64,000 nucleotides of DNA from NCBI GenBank assembly GCA_021613335.1, contig JAJTWR010000332.1:2635001-2699000 (forward strand), given 5' to 3'. Positions 45,726 through 62,085 of this stretch are shown here, one piece after another. The stretch comes from Whitmania pigra (lineage: Eukaryota > Annelida > Clitellata > Hirudinida > Haemopidae). The notes under the pieces are model-generated. The model worked only from the letters and a program-made list of their open reading frames with translations, did no database searches and was not told the DNA's origin. Numbering within the stretch: position 1 is the first letter of the stretch; each line of letters begins with the position of its first letter. The translations under genes were made by a program, and so were the position numbers.

Positions 45726-47568
45726 CTGGAAATAAAATATAATGTAAAATAATATAATATAATGACATGTAACTCTAAGTGTGAAATAGGTTCGAATGTT
45801 TTAATGGTTTTTTTTTTGCTTCCTTTCTAAAGTTTTAAAAAGTGACGGCTGTTAATTACTATATTCTCATGACAAGGAATGTACGCATTTTTGTCCATCA
45901 AGTAACAATTATAGTTTAAAAAATTAATATTCAGCTTAACAGTACCGACAAGTTCAAACCCGTTTTGCAGATTAAGAATTCTTGAAACAACAACAACACA
46001 AACTCCGTTTACACCTACATGACAAGTTCTTTCAATTTTAAAAGCAGATTTTACATCAGCAACTAAATTGAATTCTTTACTTTTATATCTGCACACCCTA
46101 GCTGTCCGATTAAATAATGCTGTTCAACGATATTTAGTCACCATGCACTAACTGAATGTCATAAATAAATGACTTTACATTGTCGTAATTCTCACGTTTA
46201 TGGTAATGGTTCTTGTTATTCATACTTGTATCGAGATAACATGAATAACTCTAACAATATTAATAATAATTGTAACAATGATATTATTATTATTGTTCAT
46301 TGTTCACAGTATTGCCGCTATCTTAGAGTGAAGATAGCGAATGAATGGTGTGAACGATAAAAGAAAATATTTTCAGGGTAGTACTTGATCAATAGCACGT
46401 CCAACGACAAGAAATACCCTAGCAACAGTTACATTGAGGTCCCACGGTTTCATTTGAAGTTACATTAATAGATTTAATGCTAATAAACTCAGCCTACAAC
46501 AATCACGACGTTCAAATAGATTTCCTGTTGGCGTGGAATCGTGAACATGTTCAAATCACCCCATCATCCTCAATATCAAGATAATTTTATGATGCAGATT
46601 GTTAATAATTCTAAATTTTATGACATGTCAAACACTGGAATGATCAAGCCAACAGATCATTGTGGAAATGGTATGTTCCATAGAATAGGTTCCATTTATT
46701 GTCAAATAAATAAAATTCTTTAAAATAATCTTTATTATTCTAATTTATTCATATTGGTATTATTACGTTGATAATCAACTTTGAAGATTTATTGATCTTA
46801 GAGTGAGCTCATTGGTTGCTCCTCTGATACGCCTTACGATTGCTAAATTAAAAATGGGTTGCGTGCATTCGCTCAGCACTAATATCTAAACTTTTCATTA
46901 ATTACTATTTAAAATATTATCTAAACTAGGGTATTAATTTTAAATTGCTGATAGAATCATGGCCGCTGAGAGGGAGGGGACACACTTACCAGTGAAGTAG
47001 TGAGAGCCTGGGCTCGGTAATATTTTGGGGCTCGTCGGAATTTTCGATTTTTTTTTTTCATAACCAAAATGGCTTAACACAGAAACCCATGGCCCAATTG
47101 CGTGCTCGAATTTAGAGCATAATTATTAATGAATAATGTTTTCAATTCTGTGAATTAGGATTTTAGGACGTATAAAATACGCAGCAGCCTTTACAGATGA
47201 TATTGATTTCATAATTTAAATAAAAATTGTGGTTTATTGCTAAATTTGAGGCATCATTTCAACGGCAATATAAAATTTTATATTAAACAAACACCTTTTA
47301 ATGATTTGCCAAAAGTTTATTCTTTAAATGCAGGTAATCTGAGTGATGTAATCTAGTCCTAAAATGTTAACTTTCAGGTGAATCCAGCAAAGTTTCTAAA
47401 TTAATGTAACGAGCGTTAGTGAAAAATGTTTCCAAACATGGGCCATCTTTTGTCTTCAGTGAGTTATTCAAGCGATAACTGAAAAAATGCAATTATTTAT
47501 TAAAATCCTAAATTTTGCATAATTGTTTTATTTAAAAATTAATAATTGCATGTTTTTCTTGATTGATT
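45726..47568. other. Spacer between the two protease genes
   Basis: It holds the presumed promoter of protease 1 and the 3' region of protease 2. An 89-codon minus-strand frame at 45827-46096 is not recognised and has no clear splice context. A GC-richer block at 46960-47045 looks like the end of a repeat but is unassigned. Confidence 0.35.
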
Positions 47569-51903
<4,335 letters not shown>

Positions 51904-54900
51904 AATTAAAAGTGTTGTGACTTTCTGAAATCAACAAATATTTTTAAGTTTTTCAAACTGATGATTGATAATTTAGCAAAATAATTTAAAGAACAAGGTT
52001 AAAAAAATTAAGATTGCATTAAATTCTCCAACAGCAAAATTTTACTGAAACATTAATTTTTTTCATTTATCAGTACAAATCTTCTAAAATTACTCGAATA
52101 AACACTTGAAAAATATAACTAATGTAACTGCTTAAAGTATAATCATACAACTACGAAAGTATTCTTAAGATATAATCATATAATTACTAAAATATTCTTT
52201 CCGTGTTCTATCAGTTACTCACCTGAACCAAAACGAGAATAATTGTTTTGTGAATATATTCAATACTTATATTCGTCTATTCTTAGAGCCTCAGCATTGA
52301 ATATCACACGATGAATGTGACGCGATCACATTCTTAGATTGTTAAAGTTCATAAATACGCTATCCGTTATCCAAACATTTTGAAAATGAAATCATTGCTG
52401 ATAATTGGCTTAGGTGGGGAGGAGGTTCGGCCCTCCCGGGCACCGTACCTTAAAAGAATGCAAAATTGATAATGCTAAGCGGGGAATTAATCAAATTATG
52501 AGTTTCGCCACAGAAGACAAAATCCCTGGCAACGCTTGTATTGCTTATTAGTTCCATTAAAATTCGTAAACAACAACTAAGCCAACTAAACTTATTAAAA
52601 ACGAAATCACTGTTTAATGAGATTTAACATATTTCAAAATGATCATAAAAAATTTAACTGCTCAGGAAACACATGGGATTGCATTATGTGATAGAGATGG
52701 ACGTATAATTTCCTCTTTCATAAAGTAATGAATCAAGTTCTCAAATTACTTGGTATTACTCTTATAATTCAATTAGAACTAGGTTGTCAAGTAAAGACTC
52801 TCTAAAATGTGTTTTCTTGTTTTATTCACAAGACTGCTATGGCCGTCGACAATCCATGAGTTTGGTTTGCACACGGTCGGCGGGCTGGGAAAAAGTTAAC
52901 GATGGTTAAGGTTAAAGCTGTCTCCGAAGTTGTTATACTTGAGGGATTATGTAATATTGGGGGGAGTCCCAGTAAAGTGTGATTTTTTTATTTTATGGAC
53001 ATCAAACGTTAAAAAACATCTCGCTACGAAGGGCACCGGAAGTTTATTTGTTTTAGCAAGAAAGTTGTGTTATTGCTGTCATTAATAACGCGCAATTATT
53101 TCATCTGAAAATTGATTATTTAAATAGAAAATCAATTTAACATTCGCAAAAAGACAATAGACTATTAGTAACCGAATTTCAACAGCTAGAAAATATTTTG
53201 TGCATATTAATGTGCATTACAACTGCTGATAAGTGCGAAAAATTGCGGTCACTAAAACACAATGTTATTTTGAAAAATTAATTGAAAAGGTTAATTAGAA
53301 GTATTATTTTAGATAATTCCTTCATCTTTCAGTTCTTCATTAATTTATCACCGATTTGTTATTGGTGAAAACAACGCCATTAGAAATATTTGGTGTTAAA
53401 AAATGTGGTAACTATTTTGAAATATTAGACACAAGACAATTAACGTTGCATAAGAATATTTAAATCTATTCTAATTTGACATTTACTTATTATTTCGATA
53501 TAAATAGAAAACATCCTTACAGTCAATTGAGAAAGTCCAAATCATCCTAGTTATGCAAATAATAGAGTCAATTGATTCAAACTTTTAGAAACCAAATTGA
53601 GTTATGCCATAACGATGTTATTATTTCTACTACAACGGCACATCATCAGTTCTGATATACAGCATTCTTTTTAAAAACTCTTTCTTCATCGAATAATTTA
53701 CGTTATTTTTTTATGTTTCCCAATCAGTCCCTTTTCTTTTAGAGTGAAGATAAATAAATGGAAGAAGAAATAAATAAAATATGTTCAGAAAAACAAGGTG
53801 CATTCTGATTGTGCAACTATTTCTATATTATTTTTGTAAATATTATAATTGTTTTGTAAAAAACAATAACATTTCAAGTTTTATTGGTCATAAGTAAGGA
53901 CGTTTTCAAAGTTTTCAAATATTAATTTGCATATTTTACATGTAATGATTTGCTTTCATTGCATCACTATATGACTATATCATTGTATCATTGTATGACT
54001 GTGTCATCGCATCATCGTGTTATTGTTTATTTGTATCGTCGCCATTCCAGTCTCACTTGGTTACTGGTATCCGGCATCTTTAGCCCATCGTCAATTCAAC
54101 CCTGACTGGTTTACTTTCATATCTCATCGATAGGCTCCAGCACGCCATCGATGTAGATACCGATATGCCAAAATCACATCCAAGATAAAAAAAAACTGCG
54201 ACCGTATTATTTCCCTTCTTCATGACCTCCAATAACCAAAGATTATTCAAAAAGCAAAACTATTACTATACTATTACTATAACATTTCCACTGCCAACTT
54301 CAGAAGGTCTCATGCCGTCATACCTGCATTTCACCCGTCATACCTATCACAGGAAGGCTTTGATCAGCAGAGGGTCAAATGATCAACGTGACAGGTCTGC
54401 AAACGTTGATGGCCCGCAGATCTGGAGCAGCCCTTCTTCTATTATTACTAACACTGATCTAATAGGATTTTATAATATGTCTTCAAAAGTTTCCACTTCA
54501 GAGAAAGTTACCCTCAATAGACTAATCACATTCAGAATCATTATCTGTAGAAGCTTATAACTTAGGCATCAATAACAATTTCGATGCAAACTACATCATT
54601 AAATTCAATTTAATTTATGTAAGATGGCCGTAACTTTTAAATGAATCTCATTTCTGTGAAAGGTAAATGATTAACCTTATTTTTCTAAAGTCAAAAATTA
54701 CCATTCAGGGCTGGGCTCATTTGCATATTACAATCGTATGGATGGCTGAGTTTGCTTGGACATACTTTGATATTAGAATATGTTTAATTGATCAATTACT
54801 GACAAGTTATGAAATTTTTAGGAGCGTCATATCACTTAAGCTTTGAAGCAAATAAGGCATTTCAGAGAATTACATATATTTTTTCAAATAACTTTTATCC

Positions 54901-55375
54901 TGTTAATGACATTATGGTGGAAGTCTATTGGTCCTCGAATCCTCGAGATGTTCATTCGATATTCTGCTCGAACGTTTTTGACCTGCGATAAAACGTCAAT
55001 AATGTGACCAAAACGTTAACGATTAAAAGCCACAAGATAAAATTTGTTAAATTATTTTTGTTTTAATTATTTAAGATACAAAAGCCATCAATTGCTGGGT
55101 TATGCCAGCACCAAATTTCCGATAAATAAGTATTAACTCATAAACAAGCCTAGCAACGCAAATCCGTCCTAAAACTTAACATCCAGCTTTTCTCAACCCA
55201 GGCAATTGAAACCATTGTCAGCTGCAATTCTTCTGCGTTTTTGAACGTTGGGCCTGACAAAGCTATATTTTTAAGTAACCCCTGTCAATGAAACACCGCA
55301 ATGTAATGGCATTGGGCGAGTTTATTTCTTTAATTTATTCAAAGTTTTACGATATCAGCATCACAGATTTACAGG
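51904..55375. other. Intergenic region between protease 2 and the FE65-like gene
   Basis: The first few hundred bases are the likely promoter of protease 2; the two flanking genes diverge from here. GC-richer blocks at 52410-52450 and 52840-52990 look repeat-derived. A CATTGTATCA/CATCGCATCA-type degenerate tract lies at 53958-54020. The 112-codon plus frame at 54222-54560 is unrecognised and may be a transposon relic. Confidence 0.4.
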
Positions 55376-58300
55376 ATGGATGATGGAGTCTATACTAATC
55401 CTTTGTCGCCAAGAGAAACAGACAAGCGTTCTTCAAACGGAAGGTGATTTTTCCGTTTAATTCAAATGGTTACTTTTCTAAATGCTCAATTTGTGCACTC
55501 TCAGTGAGGGTGTTATTAATGAAACATTCCACCTGTTACTAAAATTGAACTTATTTATTATATTACCTAAAAGTTTCCGGCCAAAAAAATCCACGTGTTT
55601 TAATGTTTATAATTCTATGTTATTTATCATCGGTCCTTGTCATTATGTAGTAAAGAAAACAACCACGTTGAGGACACCTATTCAACCATTAAAGATGAAC
55701 CATCGAGTGTCAGAGAATCAGAATCAAACATGGAGTTTACAGTGGTCCATTCACCAGTAGCAACTGATGAATGCATTTATGCAGTGGTTTCCAAGGGAAC
55801 CAAAAGAAGTTCTTCCAATCTGAGTACTGAGAAGGTGGAGTATTCCAGTATTGGGCTGAATGATTCAATCAGGAAAAAACCTGAGAGCAACACTTCTCAG
55901 CAAGTCGATAACGGTTTTCAGCATCTCATGCAAGATGTCTATTCGAGTTTGGATGACGTTTCATTGCATCAGCCTGTAGGGCAGGAGTGAGTTTTTCTGC
56001 TATTCGTAAGTTTTTGCATATTTTAGTATTAAATAGTTATAAATTATGTTAAACCAAGCCAATTGCCTACATCTTAATAATTCACAGAATATTGGAGATA
56101 TAATAGAATTTAATGTTATTTACTCAAAGTTTAGATCTAATTCTTAAATTTCATGATAATTTGAAAAATAATGTGTTTAAGCAATGTAGACACATTACAT
56201 AGATGTATAATAATTCATATCAATCATAGATTTATTTAAAGTCATACAAACTCATTCAAGCCTGCGTTCAATGCGAAAGCCTTGAAAACTCATCTGCCGA
56301 AGACCGGGTGGATGGAAATCGGAATTGAATTGAACTAGAGATGAAACATGATAAATTACAAATCTAAATATATTATAATTAATTTTAAAAATATCAAAAG
56401 CATTTGCTAACCTTTCAATTTGCCAAAACTTACTTTTTAAACTTTCTAGCAAGAACACAAAGGAATACTATGAAACGGTCAGCGAAAACTCTGTTGACAT
56501 GTCAGGGATCAGTGGAGTACCGATTGATGGAATATCTCACCGGTACAACTTTCCAGCCGTGTTTCTTGGATCGATGGTTGTGGATTTGGACAAATTGGAA
56601 AAAAACAAGAATGAATACCTACTCAATTGCATCCAATCAGTTGCTGCTCAAAACTCGGAAGCAACCACAATGACTTTAAAGCGTTTCAGCAGAGTGACCA
56701 ATCTTGGTAAAAACAACAGATGTGATGTCACACTATCCACTCATAGGGTGGGTATGTTTTCCTGATATTTAACGGAGTTAGATTCACTAGCAGAGCAGTG
56801 AATGTGCAGCGCATCCAACTATTAATAATTAAGCAATGGGCAATTCAGTTAGCATATTGTTTATTAAATAATGCTAACCTTAATGGTAATAAAATAAAAT
56901 AGAAGCAATTATGTAAATGTGAACACCTCAACACCTTCTTTAACTTTCGAGGTATTTTCCAGGGAATGAACGTCACCATTGTCCTTGAAGGGGGTCACCT
57001 GAAGGTCAAAGAAAGAAAGAACAACTCCATCAGACTGGACATTCCTCTAACCAGCGTTCGTATGTGGGGTACAGGAAAAGGTAGTTCCAGGTGGTTATGG
57101 AATAATATTTTATATGTTATTTTATTATTAAGATTATTTCTTATACCTGTATTATCATTCAAATATTTGCAGTCGAGAGTTTGCCATAATTTCTAAAGAT
57201 TCCTCGCTAAAAACCGAGTTATGTCGGGTCTTTCTTTGTGAAGCCCAAGCACAAAAGGTGGCCAACATTTTCAAAGAAGTATGTAATCAGCTGTTGAAGC
57301 TAGAAGAAACATCAAGTCAAAGATCAACTACACAAAGTCAAAGTTCAAAAGGATCTGACAACCTCAAGAAAACAACATCCGTTGCAAGTATTAACATCTG
57401 TGCCACTGTTCGAAGCAACAAAAGCGAAGGTTTTCTTGACATAATAATATTTTATCAATGGCAACCTTGTTTTTTTTTTAAATTAGTGACGATGTTGGAA
57501 ACTTGTACCTATCCTGCAAGATTTGCAACAAATTGTTTTTACTAATTTTGATAATTTCTCTGATGTTATGTGTTTAACAATAGCCATAAATTTCACAAAA
57601 TTAATTTTAAAGTTATTTTTCAAGGTTCACAACCATCAAATATTTCACTGAGTGACTCGACCAAATGTCACTATCTTGGTATGATGGAGGTAGACAAGCC
57701 AACAGGTAAGCCATGTCGTAAGTAAAATAATTTAATTAGCTCTCAATTGGACTACTTTTATTCATAGTTAGGCGCAGTAATTATCAATTAATTAAATATT
57801 AATTAATTTAAAAAATCAAAATAGTCCAATTGAATGCATAATTAGTTAATTGTTAATTAGTTTATTTATAATTATTTGCTTGAAATCATATCAAAATAAT
57901 GAAATTATTTTCTAAAGGAACAAAAGTAATTGAGCGTGCAATCGATATGGTTCATTCGTACGTTACTTCAGAATTCTGGCAAATTGGAAAGTTACTAACC
58001 ATGCCTGATGGATTGTTCTTTATTAACGATGGGGTGAGATTTATCATTACATTTATTAAGGAAGCACAGACTTAAATAATTGATAAATAATTGATAATTA
58101 ATAATACCAAATACACTTGAGTTTTTAACATTTTGCCTACTTTCGTACTTAATAAAATAAATTCTTAAAATAAAATAATGATTCTAATTAACAGAATGTA
58201 GGCTTGTCGTGTCCTAACTCATCCCTAACCTTCGTCGGACCATCATTAAGACATAAAAAGTAAAAAGTATTTAGTTTTGGTGATCAGCTTAAACTTAATA

Positions 58301-58738
58301 TCTATGTTTTATAAGTTAATCTAGTTAATTTAGCATTATAAAATTTAAATTAAAACTTATTGAAGAACCTTGCTTTAGCTTGATCGGAATAATTGTACGA
58401 AAGAATAGCGGAATATTTGGTCACGTCTTCTCCATTGATGAAGATGCTCTCAACTGGTTTGAAAACATGAAATTTATTTGCAAGGTAATAATGCCATTTT
58501 ATTAACACATTTTTAGCTTAATTAGACAATTAATGAATTCATAAATTTATTTTGACAGCTCCATTCTTCGAAATTTGATAAGTCTGTATCAAATACACTG
58601 AATAAAAGTAGGTTGCATCTCTTTAAAAAAAACTCTTATATAACATTCAAAACCATTATCTTCATTCTTAAATGTTGTCCTTCAGGTTTCAAACAAATGA
58701 TAAGTTATGCTAGAAAGAAATGTATCCTAATTTCCTAG
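55376..58738 (+). CDS. FE65/APBB-like adaptor: two PTB domains plus N-terminal tyrosine motifs, eleven exons, 518 aa
   Basis: Exons 55376-55443, 55651-55986, 56450-56747, 56963-57090, 57173-57429, 57625-57705, 57918-58033, 58195-58259, 58379-58484, 58559-58607 and 58686-58738 total 1557 nt in phase, all with GT-AG. PTB1 (about 164-320) includes HRYNFPAVFLGSM, VRMWGTGKG, SREFAIISKD and LCRVFLCEAQAQKV, close in layout to FE65 PTB1. PTB2 (about 375-510) includes KCHYLGMMEVDKPTGTKVIE and HVFSIDEDALNWFENMKF. PTB domains bind NPxY-type tails, and FE65 proteins scaffold APP-family receptors. No WW domain is present; instead Tyr 33, 66, 87, 120 and 142 sit in YxxI/L/V motifs. The ATG follows an acceptor-like TTTACAG, so the true N-terminus may lie further upstream. 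Confidence 0.85.
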
Positions 58739-58871
58739 GACATTAGAGTTTCGGATTTGTCATTATCAATTATCTTAATTTTATGAAAGAATGTTTAATA
58801 TCATTTTATAAGTGAATCATCTACATTAATTTTGTTATAGAATCAAAACACAAGAAATCTTGAAAGAGAAA

Positions 58872-59681
58872 TACAGTAGAAACTGCTAAGATGGACACTT
58901 TGATATTTGGAAAAACTGCGTCTACTGACGGTTTTTTCAAGAATTGAATTTTTTGTAATACAAATTGACGCTTAATGACAGTGCTAAATTATGAACCGCT
59001 CAAACTTTAATAAAAGCATGCCTAAAATGGTTCCAAAACTTGCTTATAGGCACATTTGTTTTTTAAATTTAAAATTTTTTAATGTAAAATTTATAAAAAA
59101 AAAAAGTGGGTGACAGCATCTTTGGATTTGTGCTTATATTAGATTTCAAACTTCGCTTTTGTTTAAATGACTTTTGATCGATTTTCGACGGATTGTTAGT
59201 GCTGGATTCTCAGAAAACAATGATTGCCATTGGACAAAAATTGAAGCTCGATCCAAGAACTTACCAGTGACAGGCTCATCGCTGAAAAACAGTTATAATG
59301 ATTATATAATGCCTGCGAATTTTTCCTGAAATTACATATGACAATGTACAATGATGCTTGTGTCAACGAAACTGAACCTGAAAAATGCGCTATAAAAAAT
59401 GAGCCTGACCTTACATCAACAAGATCTGGAATGCAAAGTTAAGGAAAACAGATAAAATCAAACTAGTATCAAAATTTTATTAATAAATTGTAATAGCTGA
59501 GTATTTTTTTCTTAAATATTATCTACAAATGTGTTAAATTGTTTTCTATTTATCTATTTGTTTTTATATGGGTTTACTATTTCTAATGGTTTAACATAGG
59601 CACCTTGATATAGGGCAGAACCGCTCATAAGGTCATTTTTTGCTGCAGTGTTAAACTGTCCGTATAGGCAGTTTTACTGTA
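58872..59681. mobile_element. Non-autonomous pogo/Tigger-like element, copy 2, flanked by TA
   Basis: The element spans 58874-59679 (806 bp). Left end CAGTAGAAACTGCTAAGATG; right end in reverse complement CAGTAAAACTGCCTATACGG. TA flanks both sides, as expected for Tc1/mariner/pogo insertion. Long blocks match copy 1 at 5015-5966; relative to that copy about 150 bp are missing. No transposase is present. Confidence 0.88.
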
Positions 59682-60064
59682 TTTAGTTAACCCTTGTTGC
59701 CTAAGGGTACAAGTGTACCCCAAAGTTTCTTTTTTTGAAATTCTAGAATCACTTTTTGAAATTTTTTAAAGAATTTTTGTGAGAATTATCTTTAACATAT
59801 GTATGATAATATCATCTATATATTTTTTGATAAGTATGAAAAACCTCTTTTGCACGAAAGATCAAAAGACGTGGGATACACTTGTACACCCTTTTAGGCA
59901 GTAAAGTCACGGACAATCATATTCACAAACATAAATTTTTTTAGCAATTATAATATTACATATGGCGTAACATATAACATGCTATTATAGCATATAGGCT
60001 ATATGTCATATCTCCAGTCTTGAATCAAGCCTAGTCAAAAAAGTCTTTGTTGTAACTTCATTTA

Positions 60065-60235
60065 TTTATATAGCGCCATATGCATAGCGTCAGAGGCGCT
60101 TCTTGTAACCATTTATATAGCGGTCCTTCCCAAGGGAACTGGTGGCAGTGCAGGCTGGGTTACGAACACGACACATTACGACTGTTGCCATTACCGCCGC
60201 ATACAGGCACATAACCTATTCGGCTAACCTGCACG
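60065..60235 (-). mobile_element. tRNA-derived SINE, family A, near-complete
   Basis: Read on the minus strand: GCAGGTTAGCCGAATAGGTT (A-box region), GTGTCGTGTTCGTAACCCAG (B-box region), then TATATAAATGGTTACAAGAA and GCGCCTCTGACGCTATGCAT plus ATGGCGCTATATAAATAAAT at the 3' end. This is the best copy from which to describe the family. Confidence 0.75.
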
Positions 60236-60596
60236 CCCCTAGTCACTTTGTGCGCTATAATACAACGCTGCCACCATCAGCTACCGTGGAGATGTTATTT
60301 AGTTCGGCAGGACTGATTGAAACATCAAGAAGGAACAGACTACATGATTCGATGTTTCAAAAACTTTTGTTTTTAAAAGTTAATAAAAGCTTTTGAAAAT
60401 TGAGAGTTGAAAAAGTTCGTGCACTTTTTGGTCAAAAGTGATTTGATTTTGATGATTTTTGAAATACCTCTACAAGTGAACCTGATTTCAACGTGAAATC
60501 ACATGCGTGTACCTGATTTCGATTTCAAATCACTTTTTGTCTGGTGATCTTGATTTTGATTTCCAATCACTCTGAACGTGATTTTACCCATCACTG
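60236..60596 (+). pseudogene. hAT transposase C-terminal (dimerisation) remnant and right terminus
   Basis: The plus strand reads FVRYNTTLPPSATVEMLFSS then AGLIETSRRNRLHDSMFQKL and LFLKVNKSF with a stop at 60396, the hAT C-terminal dimerisation motif. About 200 bp later the element ends ACCCATCACTG, the same terminus as the complete hAT element at 15417-16134. The catalytic part is missing, replaced by a SINE on the left. Confidence 0.88.
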
Positions 60597-61466
60597 CATA
60601 TAGCATACGTAATATAATTTACTGTAACAACTACTGTGGAATAATTATAAATTTGCACGACAATATTTCCACTTCTGACACCAGCGTTTATTCACAAATA
60701 AAAATTTAGCATATGCAATTGTCCTGACTGTGAATAATTGTGTTTATGTTATTTTTGTCGCGTTATTTTGTGTCGTGGAAGTGTGAATCAAAGTAATGTG
60801 ACGGACAGTTTACAGTTGTAAAAACTTTATTTGCGTTGAACATTCAAAAAAAGAGAACAATTACAGTTTGTGACAACTTCGCTGCGGGGGCAATGTGATA
60901 AACTAAATAAAAGTGAAAATATAGCATAAAGTGGGGAAAATGTGAAAATACAAGAAAACATTAATAAAAAATGAAATTCTAAATCTGTTATTAACTATAA
61001 AATAGCTGTAAACTGTAATAGTAATTATTGATACTGCTAGGTTTTAATAATAACATAAAATGAAAGTTTTTGTATTATTAGTGTTGCGAAACATTCATGT
61101 CTGATTTAGCACATATCATACTAACTTATAAACATTCATGTATGAATAAATGTCGGAAAATATCATTTTTAGTTAAATATGTACAAAATATTAGCATTTA
61201 TTTATTTTAAAACAAATAACTGTAACAAAACAACTTTTTTGTAAAGCGCTATTCACCATAGCAGTTCCATGTTTATAAGCATTGCTGTATGGTGATATGG
61301 AACAAATGTTCTATGAAAATTATGCTATTTCATTCTCTCAACCTGCGCAGAGTGACATGTAAATTAGTTTTATTAAAAAACTTTTGGTTGACGCTCAGAA
61401 ACAACAAATGTTTTGGGGTACACTTGTACACTGGAAGTTTTTTTACCTTAGGCATCCAAGGGTTAA

Positions 61467-62085
61467 ACCATTTGGATGGCGAATCGATTTTTTAGTTACA
61501 TAATTATTATTAAATTTTTCTCAGTAAACTTAATATTTGTTTCCAAATGATTTTTAAAAATATTAGTTTAATTTCCAAAGCAATGATTTTTGTATTAAAA
61601 TGTGCAATAAATCACCTAAAAGAGATTTTAGTTAAATTTATATTTAATTATATTAGCAATATAAACTTAATTAATTTCAAAAACCACGTTTATAATAATA
61701 CATTATACAATATAGGAAGTACCCATCTTTTGACGATATCTCAACTAATACGTTACGAAAATTTCTACAATTTTAGTATGTTATGTAAATAGTGCTTAAT
61801 ATGAAATTATGTTTCCTATCCTTTCTATTATTTCAAAACATTTTTTGTCATGTAATTCGAAATAACATGTATGGACCTGATGGGCTCTTTAGCAATCCTC
61901 CATCTTGAATATTTGGCTTTCCTGAAGGCTTCAATATTCCGCTTCTCATTTTCAGACAAATGTTTACTTTTACCCATCTCTAAACTATCAATAATAAATT
62001 AAAAAAAAAGGAAATTTCTTATAAGCATTCTGCTTATATACCATAGAAACCTATTTTGAAGTTTATTTGCACCTTGTTAATTTGA
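61467..62085. other. AT-rich stretch, nothing recognised
   Basis: An 81-codon plus frame at 61547-61792 is low-complexity and not recognised. Confidence 0.35.

Larger units (their letters stand above)
59687..61466. mobile_element. piggyBac-like element flanked by TTAA, with nested SINE and hAT remnants
   Basis: TTAA lies at 59687-59690 and 61463-61466. Between them the ends are inverted: left CCCTTGTTGCCTAAGGGTAC, right in reverse complement CCCTTGGATGCCTAAGGTAA. Both subterminal regions also carry GTACAAGTGTACCCC in inverted arrangement (59708 and about 61418), and a related block lies at 59877. TTAA targets with CCC termini are the signature of piggyBac elements. No piggyBac transposase is visible in the 1772 bp; the interior holds an antisense SINE and a hAT remnant. 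Confidence 0.85.

Noticed and set aside
45827..46096. 89-codon minus-strand frame in the spacer between proteases as an extra exon
   Set aside because: No family match, no convincing splice sites and no counterpart in the paralogous gene.
54222..54560. 112-codon plus frame upstream of the FE65-like gene
   Set aside because: Faint resemblance to a transposon C-terminus but no diagnostic motif; not called.
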